Assembly: GCA_900155495.1 (NCBI GenBank)
Contig: FTLJ01000126.1
Span: 1-44,550, forward strand
Direction: 5' to 3'
From: Porogramme epimiltina
Taxonomy: Eukaryota; Basidiomycota; Agaricomycetes; Polyporales; Polyporaceae
Length of the DNA: 44,550 bases
The notes beneath the pieces were generated by a model that had not been told where the DNA came from, searched no databases, and saw nothing but the letters and a program-made list of their open reading frames with translations. This document shows, piece by piece, positions 21,421 to 30,684 of this stretch (positions are counted from its first letter, which is position 1; every line of letters begins with the position of its first letter). A program made the position numbers and the translations under genes.

Positions 21421-22350
21421 AGGGTGGCGTCGGAGAGGGGAGGGCGGATGCGTTTCGGACCTGGGGGAAGGAAGTGCGATCGCAGCGTGGTTGCTATGGT
21501 GCTCCTCGTGGCGATTATAGAGTGACCCCGCGCGCCGGACGCGCGTGCGGAACTACTACGCCTATCGGCATGTTTCTGAGAGCTCGATGGGTAGCGCATG
21601 TGTCTGTGATGCAACCACAGTCAGCATAGACCATAGAGTCAACGGGGTGAGCGACGCACCAGGAGTGCCCGCTCCAACGCCGGAAACCCCTCCCTGTCAT
21701 CCGCTTCTCCCAACAATTCTGCCCCCGATGGCCGTGCTTTCCAGCCCGACGCGGATGTACACGGCAGCGCCACCGAAGCCGCCCCGGCATCTACCCCCAG
21801 CGCGCGGTCACCAGTGTGCCCCGCCGCCCCATTGTTTAACACTAGGCCCAGCTCCTCCACCTCATCTATGACGGGCGTTCACGGCCGCCTCTTCTACGCC
21901 CACTCGCGCGCGGCCTCGCGCAGACTCTACGTGTCCTCCCTACTTTTGATTCTTCCTTGGGTGCTCCATACCGCTGCTCCGCGATGGGCGCGACGACGTG
22001 GTCGAGGAACTCCGCGCGTGTAGGGATGGGTGCAGAAGAGTTAGTGGGGAGGGTGAGGAGACTGTGTACACGGAGGGCCGCAGCGACGGGCGTGGAGGGG
22101 ATGTTGCTCAGCGGGGGTGCGCGCAGCCCTGATGGAGTCCGCGAGGGTGTAGAGGCGGGGCAGAAGGAGCGCGAAGTGGGTCTCGGGTGTTAAGTCAGGG
22201 TTGTTTTGACTCTAGAGTAGCAAAAAGAAGAGGTTGTGATGACGTATTACCAGGCAAGGCAACGTAGAGCGTACTTTGAACATCAAAAGGATGGTAGTCT
22301 GCGATGTCCTGCTGGGCCTCTTCGACAAGTAAGACCTCTATTGAAGGATC
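21421..22350 (-). pseudogene. Decayed copy 2 of the OTT_1508-type deaminase gene
   Basis: Aligns over most of its length with the intact gene between about 30930 and 31860. Shared strings: CGATCGCAGCRTGGT near 21479, a TTTCTGAGAGCTCGATGGGTAGC stretch near 21571 equivalent to the start of exon 6, the CCCGCTCCAAC stretch near 21667, the GACGGGCGT block near 21868, and CCTCTATTGAAGGATCGTTG near 22335 equivalent to the exon 4 acceptor. The HAE and CxxC motifs are no longer readable and frames are broken. The TIR element ends exactly at its 3' side. Confidence 0.65.
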
Positions 22351-22439
22351 GTTGAAACGGTCGAGAGGCAAGAGGCGCGAAGGACCGCGCCATGCTCACT
22401 CCAGCCGAAAACACGAGAAGGGTGGGTGTACCGCGAGTC

Positions 22440-22745
22440 TCGACTTGTTGTGAAGAGTGCGAGGCTATTGCGCATGGTAGAGTTCGTTCTGCGACGGCAG
22501 GCTGCACTGAGCATGGCGGGAAATGGTCGGGAGAGGGAAATACGCACCGAAACAACCATTTCCCCACCAGTACCGTATCAGTAGCTATCCATTCCCCATA
22601 GCCTGCTTCCTAAGCATCTGCTCCCTTCGATATGTTGTAGTATAGGTGATACGTGCTTGAGACGATGCAGCTGAGAACGGAAATGGCTGGTAGCAAACTT
22701 ACTAGTCGCGGGAGGAAGGTGCAGGCAAGGAGAGGAGACAGCGCA
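22440..22745 (-). pseudogene. N2 minus-strand fragment, copy 4
   Basis: Aligns with N2 copies 1 and 3. On the minus strand a donor GTGCGT near 22545 and a CATGCTCAG acceptor near 22515 frame a 40-bp intron-like gap, and upstream a second intron-like gap has donor GTAAGT near 22700. Frames are interrupted by stops. Parent gene unknown. Confidence 0.4.
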
Positions 22746-23085
22746 CGGGCGGGAGCAGGCATGGGATAGAGGCAGAGATGCGGGTGTAGGAGGACCTGTG
22801 GAAACGCATTGACGAAGGGCGGCTCGCTTGAGGTGAAGGGGAGTGACCGAGGAGGCAGGTGGTGGGTGGGCATTGCCGTGGAATGCTGGCTATAGAGTTG
22901 ACAAACGCGGGATTGAGGCCCGCGATGTGTGCGGGATGTGCGGACTGCATTAATGGGCCGGTGGGGCGTCGACGTCCATAGCAGTCACCGTCACTGAGAG
23001 GGCTCTTGGTAGAACGGGCTATCACCAGCGAACAAGGCCACGAGGGGCAAGGACACGCGCTGCCACGCGAGCCGGGAGTCTCGGG
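22745..23085. other. Short region without a gene
   Basis: Nothing convincing; minus-strand frames (22610-22873, 22702-23025) are of the kind expected by chance in GC-rich sequence. Confidence 0.35.
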
Positions 23086-23089
23086 CCGC

Positions 23090-23440
23090 TAGCTACAACC
23101 TCGCGCCCGTCGCCATCCACGCACCAAGTTTTCGCTTCCCTTCCTCGAACGCTGACGTCAACCCTTGACCGAAGACGCTCCCCGGCCATATCGGTCTATC
23201 CTTCTCAAGAAGCCAGCCAGGGAAGGCCATGCTCTACTCGGCCTCGATTCCAACGTCCTCGCCGCTCCTCTCCAGAGTTCTCTTCATCTCAGCCCCCTGT
23301 CTAAGCCGCCGTCCAGAGCCGGTCCTCCGATTGAATGGTGCCTACATACATAGCATGCTATAGGCTGCTATGATCTCCGCCGTCAGTAATAAAGTCATCT
23401 TTCAAGGTCATGTCTCATACAAGCATGTGCGACCTAATTT
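23090..23440 (+). repeat. M1 upstream module, copy e
   Basis: Closest to copy a: GCTGACGTCAACCCTTGACC near 23150, AAGAAGCCAGCCAGGGARGGCCATGC-like block near 23208, TCGCCGCTCCTCTCCAGAG near 23260 and TAGCATGCTATAGGCTGC near 23352, with AATAAA near 23387. Shorter than copies b-d. Confidence 0.6.
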
Positions 23441-23911
23441 ATTCAAGCCCATGAAACTCTGAATGCGACGCCGAGGGATCAATCAATATTGATGATTGCA
23501 CGCCTTCCGAACATCCTATGGGCCACCGCCTACACTGCTCTATCACCTTCACCTAACGTCCATAAATGCCATGGCCATTAAAATGTTCCTCCCCTGAAGG
23601 TGCCGGGCGTCGGTAGTCCCAATGGAGAATTGGCGTGCTCAGCTGACCTAACCAGGTGCTTGGGAAGCTGACCCGTCTTACTACATATAGTGATGGATAT
23701 AGTTCTTCTGTGCCTCGCGTTGCCCACCCTGCTTCCGCACGTGTACCGTGTTCCCCAGTTTCTCGCCCAAGTGTTAGAACGACGGCACTTTGCTCATAGG
23801 GAAGTTCCCTGCGAACCGACGTCATCTTGCAATCTGTCGCCTTCGATACACCCGCACGTTCCCACTCTAGCGGTCTCACCGGGATACACGGCGACGGTTT
23901 TCCCCATTCCA
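23440..23911 (+). promoter_or_regulatory. Promoter/leader block P of HET gene 4
   Basis: Shares TTCTTCTGTGCCTCGCGYTG near 23701, TCGCCCAAGTGTTAGA near 23762 and CCCATTCCA at the leader-intron donor with block P of HET gene 2. Confidence 0.5.
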
Positions 23912-23965
23912 GTGAGCTAGCAGAGCCTTTCTGTCGACGCGCTCACTTACTACTTCCAACTCTAG
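23912..23965 (+). other. 5' leader intron of HET gene 4
   Basis: 54-bp candidate intron, donor GTGAGC, acceptor CTCTAG, ending 10 nt before the ATG at 23976. Length and spacing are identical to HET genes 1 and 2. Confidence 0.7.
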
Positions 23966-23975
23966 AGCCGGCACA

Positions 23976-26376
23976 ATGTGGGTCCTCAGCACGGCTCGCG
24001 CTGAGCTCTATCACTTTTCCGATTGCGCCACCGTACCCGGGGGATACGCCATCCTGTCTCACGTCTGGAGTCCGCGAGGCGAGCAGATGTTTCAGGATGT
24101 TCAAGAGATAACTGAGCAGTGCAAGCTCACCGGAGACAACCCGCGGGACCACGTCGGCGAGAAGATACGCCGATGCTGCGAAATTGCGGAGAGGGACGGT
24201 TACGACTGGGTCTGGATCGATTCGTGCTGCGTAGACAAGACGAGGAGCGTGGAGCTGTCAGAACTGGTTAACATTCTGTTCCATTGGTTCACCTTCGCCG
24301 AGGTCTGCTACGTGTATCTTGAAGACGTCCCCCACGATGACGATCCGCACGCTAAGGATTCCAGGTTTCGGATGGCGCAATGGCACACGCGGGGATGGAT
24401 GCTGCAGGAGCTCCTTGCCCCGGCATTTGAAATTTTCCTCTCGAGGGAGTGGGGGAAGATCGGTACGAAGTATGACCTACGCGTTCCCCTTTCGGAATGC
24501 ACAGGCATCAATGTGGAGTACTTGACCCGCGAGTTGGACTTCCGAGTCGACGCGTCGATTGCGAAGCGCATGTCTTGGGCAGCAGGGCGCAAGACGGCAC
24601 GAATCGAAGACGAGGCGTACAGTCTACTAGGACTGTTCAATGTCAACATGCCGATCATGTACGGAGAAGGCCAGCAGGCATTCCAGCGGCTGCAGATGGA
24701 ACTAGTCAAACAGAGTACCGATGCGACACTATTCGCTTGGGGACCCTGCCACCACCCCAGGGACGATGAGCACTACCAAGTTCCTGTCTCTCGAGTTCAC
24801 AGCGATTACCACGGCGCTAGTTACCCGTTCATATATCTATTCGCTCCCTCTCCGAGTTACTTTATTGGATGTTCGGATACATATTATCCTCGGGCATCCA
24901 CCGAGGCAAGCCTGCCGGCTTCACCACACTCCGAGCTGTTTGGAAAGGTATGCGTGGCATATTTTATACATCGCCAATTCTCACTTCATATCTGGGCAGA
25001 CGGGCCACGACGTCACGGATGGTCTGCTTGGCCAATCTCACGAAGAGATACCTTCTTTTGAAATGACCCTATATGGCATGAAATGCCATTTCCCAGTCGC
25101 CGAGGTTGGTGGTGTCTCCATCGCCGTGCTCCCATGCCGGAAGAATGCCGAGCACATCGGACTCCTACTCCATCCAGCTCCAAACGACGAGATCCAGGAC
25201 AGATCTCGCCAGCTCTACTACGTCTCATGGGGATTTCGTCATCCAACTGCATCCGGGTACCAACCACGAAGGCTGGCCTTCCTCGGTGGTGACTCCAACA
25301 ACCTATGCTTCCGTGGGCAGCTATTCACCGCCGCATGGCGAGATCTTTATATCATCATACATCCAGCTGTTATCGGACGTAGACGCAATACTCATCTCCT
25401 CCAGCGGTTTCTCCCTGACGTCGCACCTACTCCATTTCGGATTCCTCGGATACTACTACAAACATTAGGTGCCCTCGGGTTCGTTCCCACCAGCGGGATG
25501 GTATCCTGGAACCCGGCATCGAAGGACACCATGTCGTTCCTGTGCCAAAACACGGAATTAGGGGAATTGTTTCACATTCTTCTTGGGACGTGCACGAAAG
25601 CACCGACCGAGGTGAATCCGTGCCACTGGGCATCGGTGGGTCAAAGCAATACTGATATATGGGCGGGCTCATCATGTCTGGAATACGTGCACGACTGCAC
25701 GAAGGACCATATCGAGGACTGGCCCAACCGCACACGCGAATTTGGGGACCGGGAGCGCACAATTCGTCTCGTGTTTGCGCCATGCATGCACGCGCCGGAC
25801 CTGACGCTCGTTCTAGGCCTCGGGCTTGTCGGGAGCGTGTACGAGGCGATTCAGCAGAATGCAAACATTTACCTCCAACTACCGCCTTTCCATTTTCCGC
25901 AAGTACACCTCAACACCGTGGTTGCCGGGACAGGTGACACCAGCGATTTAGGGAGCTCAACGCCCCCATCTGCTCACTCGTTCTTGCACCGGTTCACCTC
26001 CGTTTTCAAGCACTCCGCCACTAGCTACAGGATTAGCCGTCGCGAGACAGCGCACCATTCCAGAAAGCTAAAGTCCATTCACACCCTCACCCAAAGTCTT
26101 CACACCGTGCCACCTACACTCTCCAATGCAAACAGCACAAGCCCTATCGAAACACGCAGCGCAATCATCGACGGTGACACTCCTAGTAGCCTTCGTGAAG
26201 AGATTGAAGAACTGAGAGAAAGCAACGCCGCTCGCTATCTCCAAATGAGGGAGGCCCACGATGCACAAACGCGCAAGCTAAACGAAGCACTCACCGAGAT
26301 CACCCAATTGAAAGCACTCTTCGCCCAAATTTCCCAGAATAACGGTGCTGCAGTGCCTGCGTCTGCATCCCCGTAA
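23976..26376 (+). CDS. HET-domain protein 4
   Basis: Exons 23976-24947 and 25000-26376, 52-bp phase-0 intron (GTATGC...GGGCAG), 782 aa. HET motifs: GGYAILSHVW (Val replaces Thr), WIDSCCVDK, RGWMLQELLAP (Met replaces Thr), then DEAYSLLGLFNVNMP. Several positions fixed in copies 1-3 differ, so this copy is on a separate branch with copy 5. The second module is complete (PSFEMTLYGMKC ... EYVHDCTKDHIEDW ... GLVGSVYEAIQ). The tail contains a heptad-like segment (LREEIEELRESNAARYLQM...) and ends soon after it, with neither a basic cluster nor a membrane segment. Confidence 0.87.
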
Positions 26377-26734
26377 GGTGCTGTTTGTAGCTCGAGCTCT
26401 GCTGATCATCTGTCAGTGTGTTGTTATCTCGCTGCAGTGCACCACGTCCACTGACTAGCACTGCGATTTTCTACAGGTTCCTCCGTATCGTGCGTGTACC
26501 CCCCTCCCCTCGGTACCGTGAATCGGGGTCCGTGCGCACTACGCAGTCGGGTGCGAAAGTCCGAAGTTATGTGAGGGCTGTATGGTTAGATGTAAATGAT
26601 TACGGTACGGCTGGCACCCTCTGCCTCAATGACAATCGGTTGTATATACTATCCGCTCATTTTCCTCAGCCCACGCTGGCGCGCCTGCGTCAACGTGTCT
26701 CTAGACTCTGAGCCATGCGCGAAGACACGTAGCC
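26377..26734. other. Intergenic stretch downstream of HET gene 4
   Basis: No gene seen; presumed 3' untranslated region of HET gene 4 at the left. Confidence 0.4.
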
Positions 26735-26885
26735 GCCAGCTCCAGCATGCGCGGAGGTGCGCCACGGGCGTACGACAACGTCTCTTCCATACATCATGCA
26801 TGATGGACTCGGGGCAGGCACGTCGTGCGTTATGATCCGTGCCCGGGTCCGGGTTATTTTGCCTCGGTACGGTGCGCCCGCAGGT
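26735..26885 (-). pseudogene. Decayed copy 3 of the deaminase gene (exon 6 scrap)
   Basis: About 150 bp similar to the intact gene at roughly 30825-30950: CATGCGCGGAGGTGCGCCACGGG-like block near 26748, GCATGATGGACTCGGGGCAGGC near 26800 and CACGTCGTGCG near 26819. The minus-strand frame still shows VVRPWR, as in the intact protein. The rest of the gene is absent. Confidence 0.6.
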
Positions 26886-27850
26886 GTATACGCAAATAAA
26901 GGCCAACCCATGGCGGTTCCAGAACTTGATTCCCTCTGATACATGCAGTACATTCAGTACCAGTATCCATACAGCCCTGTCAACGAGACGAGCGGTGTAC
27001 CCGCGGCGGGGACCCCAGCGCTTACACGAAACCTCCAAATCTAGAGCAAAAGGGGCACGCACTGTGCGGGAGTCGAACCAAGGACAAGTTCACTTTCACA
27101 CGCACTAACCAGCTGTGCCATCGGTACACCGCTCTTGACAACGACCGGGTTGTACGGACACCGGTACTGAGTCCCCTCCATTGAAGGCTTTGGAATAGGC
27201 TCGGCGCAAACCCCTCTGCAAGCAGGGTGGATTTGGCACGAAACTTGATAACGAGGCGTGAACGACGCTTGCGGACGATGTCCACAGCTACTATCAAATC
27301 GATAGGCCCTTCACAAGAAATTCTTCACACAACGGTCTGGACATCGGAGCTCTAGCGGGTCACAGAAAATTCACGTCGCGCAGGGGCGAGGTGGGGGATT
27401 GACGCCGTGGATCGCACTCCCGAGCCTTCGCTCGATGAAAATGCGTGATTCGCGTCGAGTCGGACTGGAATCCGCTGTGCGCGATTTATTTCGTGGGGGC
27501 CTATCGATCTGATAATAGCTGTAAGTAGGTCCAGACCGACGCGCGTAATCGGCTGGCCGCTTTTGGACACGGAAACCCACGATCATGGTCTACTTAGATA
27601 CAGCCCTTTACAGTAGATTCTGCGCCTCTGCCGTCAGCCCTACATTCGTGTGTGCGCCGTACACTCAAGTCAACCGTACTTGAAAGTATTCGCGCGACGA
27701 TACTCTATTATCCCTGAGGCTAAACAGCCCGACAGTTTCCTCTCAAATCCATCTGCCATCGACATCTATCGCTTTGTCGATTCGTCCATCCACATACTTC
27801 CGCTAAATCGACCTCGGTGGATACACCACAACTTATTCAACTACTGCACT
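26885..27850. other. Upstream region of HET gene 5
   Basis: No gene. A tRNA-like relic lies at about 27062-27130. A 12-bp inverted repeat, ATCGATAGGCCC at 27298-27309 and its complement at 27497-27508, spans 211 bp. There is no clear M1 copy; a faint resemblance to block P is seen around 27600-27700 (GTGTGTGCGCCGTAC near 27645). The promoter of HET gene 5 must be at the right end. Confidence 0.4.
27062..27130 (-). other. Degenerate tRNA-like sequence
   Basis: On the minus strand there is a perfect A box (TGGCACAGCTGG, 27120-27109) and a perfect B box (GGTTCGACTCC, 27079-27069), and the D stem GCAC/GTGC pairs. The anticodon stem, T stem and acceptor stem do not pair properly, so this is not a functional tRNA. 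It is either a tRNA pseudogene or the head of a tRNA-derived SINE. Confidence 0.5.
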
Positions 27851-27851
27851 G

Positions 27852-27915
27852 GTAAGCTAGCATGATATTTACATCGATGTGCTCACCGACCACTCACGCC
27901 GCGTCTGGAGCCTAG
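27852..27915 (+). other. 5' leader intron of HET gene 5
   Basis: 64-bp candidate intron, donor GTAAGC, acceptor GCCTAG, ending 3 nt before the ATG at 27919. An alternative acceptor (GGAG) lies five bases earlier. Confidence 0.55.
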
Positions 27916-27918
27916 GCA

Positions 27919-30253
27919 ATGTGGGTCCTTAGTACCGACCGCGCTGAGCTCCATCAATTCAACAACTGCGCCGCCGTACCCGGAGGATACGCCATCCTGT
28001 CCCACACCTGGTCTCAATGTGCCCCAGGCGAGCAGACGTTCCAAGAGGTCAAGGGAATCATCAAAGAATGCAAGAAGAAGGGACAAAACCCGCGGTGCCA
28101 CGTCGGAGAGAAGATACGCCGGTGTTGCGAAATTGCGGAGAGGGGCGGCTACCACTGGGTCTGGATCGACTCGTGCTGTATAGACAAGACAAGCAGCACG
28201 GAGCTGTCGGAGGCAATCAACTCGATGTTCACCTGGTACGCCCTTACTGAGGTTTGCTACGTCTATCTCGAGGACGTCCCCCACGACGGCGACCCTTACG
28301 TCAAAGGGTCCAAATTCCAAACGGCGCGATGGCACTCACGTGGGTGGACACTACAGGAGCTCCTCGCCCCCGTATTTGCCGTTTTCCTTTCCCAAGAATG
28401 GCAGACGATGGGGACGAAGTATGACCTCCGCGCACCCCTTTCCAAATGCACAGGTATCGACGAGGAGTACCTTACCCGTAAATTGGACTTCCGCGTTGAC
28501 GCGTCTATCGCGAAGCGCATGTCCTGGGCGGCGAAACGCAAGACGACGCGGGTTGAGGATGAGGCGTATTGCCTCCTCGGATTGTTCAACCTCAACATGC
28601 CGACACTGTACGGAGAGGGACGACAAGCGTTTCAGCGGCTACAGGCAGAGTTAGTGAAGCAGAGTGTCGACCCAACACTGTTTGCATGGGGTGGCTTGCA
28701 CTCCTCTTGTGACAATGAACAAGAACAGGCTCCTCTCTCCTACATTCACACGCACTATCATAACCCCGATAGACCAGATATATTTCCATTTGCTTCTTCG
28801 CCGAGCGACTTTATGGGATGGTCGGATGCTTGTTACCCCCCGCAGGCACAGATGCAGGGAGGTCTACCGTCTTCGTTGAAGTTTCAGCCATCAGAGAAGG
28901 TGCGTGCAGCATGTTATATGCGTAACTTATTCTCACTTTGTGTCTCTATCGTACCCAAAGGGCATAGACGGCGGCCTACCCTCGTTTGGAGTCACACCAC
29001 ATGGCATGAGATGCCACTGCCCAGCCGCCGAGGTTTATGGAATTACAATCGTTGTCCTCCTATGTCAGACTCGGAGGAACACAGAATACCTCGGACTTCT
29101 TCTCCATCCTGCTCCGCTGGTTAATTGGACTCTCGGCCGATCTCGCCGATTTTACTACGTCTCGTGGGGATTCCGTCAACCAACGGGACATGGGTACGAG
29201 CCTCGGAGGCTGGCTTGTCTCGGCCAGGATTTTCATAACTTGCGCTTCCGCGGAAAGCTCTTCTCTGTTGCATGGCGAGATATCTACATCGTAGCTCACT
29301 CCACGAATGGACGCGCAGACGGCGCTCATCACCTCCAGCGGTTCCTTCCTGACGTCGCATCCATGCCATTTCGGATTCCTCGGATGCTACTACAAGCCTT
29401 GGATGCGCTCGGGTTCTTCGCCTCAAGTGGGACAGCATCATGGGACCCAGCATCAAATGACGCCGTGTGGTTTGGGTGCCAATCCACCGCATTGTATGAG
29501 TGTTTTCGCATCCTCCTCGGAACGTGCACGAAAGCGCCAACCAAGGGGCGTTTGTGCCACTGGGCATATGTGGATTATCATCGCAGCGCGACGTGGGGCC
29601 AGCCCTGGCCGGAGTACGTGCACGACTGCTCAACGGACCACATCGAGGACTGGCCGAACCGCACGCACGGGTTTGGGAACGCGGAGCGCATGATTTGTCT
29701 CGTGTTTACCCCCTGCACGTACGCGTCGGAGCGGACGCTCGTGCTTGGCCTCGAGCTCGTCGGGAGCGTGTACGAGGAGGTTCAGCGAAAGGTGAACGTG
29801 TACCTCCCTGCTTCCTCTCGGTCCCAGAGAAGAGTCATCGACGCCGAACTATCAGGCGGAACAGTTGGTCTTCGGCCTACCTCCGCCATAGGCCTCGCGT
29901 CGGTGGCCTCTACTTGTACTGCCGCTTCCGCTCAGGTGGAGGATCCCTCTCCAAGTTCACGATTTCCTCCCTCCCAGGCGACACACCAGCTGTCTGGCTC
30001 CGATGCTAGTACTGTCCGCGCACACGCCCAAGATATGCACGAATACGATGATAATCCAAGCCCTCCAGTCGTACGGCCTAGCTTCCTGGACACTGTCATT
30101 CCTGAAACGACAAGTGACATGGCCAGCATCATCCATACCCTCCGTGACGAGATCCGGATGCTGAGGGCGCACGACGCGGCGCGCGAGCTCGAAATGCAAG
30201 AACTGAGGAGCGCATTTACGGAACTGAAAGCCTCCGTGGTACGAGCTTCCTGA
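27919..30253 (+). CDS. HET-domain protein 5
   Basis: Exons 27919-28899 and 28961-30253, 61-bp phase-0 intron (GTGCGT...CCAAAG), 757 aa. HET motifs: GGYAILSHTW, WIDSCCIDK, RGWTLQELLAP, DEAYCLLGLFNLNMP. The second module is complete (PSFGVTPHGMRC ... EYVHDCSTDHIEDW ... ELVGSVYEEVQ). The tail has a heptad-like end (LRDEIRMLRAHDAARELEMQELRSAF...) and stops almost immediately after it. The upstream region differs from copies 1-4, so it may have been rearranged after duplication. Confidence 0.88.
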
Positions 30254-30684
30254 CGTGCAGCTTTCGCAGGACCCTCCCACGCCTCTGGTATGCGTAGCTG
30301 CATCTGCTCAGAGTTTTACCCTATACCCAGCTTCTGTGAACCTGCCCCTACTCGGCCACCGTCTTCACCTGCACGAGCATGCACCACACTTTCCTAAGAC
30401 TCAGTCACGATACTATCTTAAACCCCTTCCGCCACGGCTCCTGCAGGGCAGGCAGCCGTCCTTCTACGTCTCGCCCGTGGATCGATCTAGACCTCGCCTA
30501 AAGAAGGCGTCCCAGAGGGCGCTTGTCGAATGATTCATTGATGAATTGTATGTGACGCGCAGGCCTCCTACGTCGCAGACGTCCTGCCCCCTCCCCCAAA
30601 CGCATCCCTAGACCGCCCAAGCTGTTTTTCCAGTTCTCTGACAACACATATACACGACTTAACCAGGATACACGCGCTCGAATG
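30254..30684. other. Convergent 3' region of HET gene 5 and the deaminase gene
   Basis: No gene; presumed 3' ends of two convergent transcripts. Confidence 0.45.

Noticed and set aside
27298..27508. 12-bp inverted repeat around 211 bp as a transposable element.
   Set aside because: The arms are too short, no target duplication is seen, and one such match is expected by chance in a window of this size.
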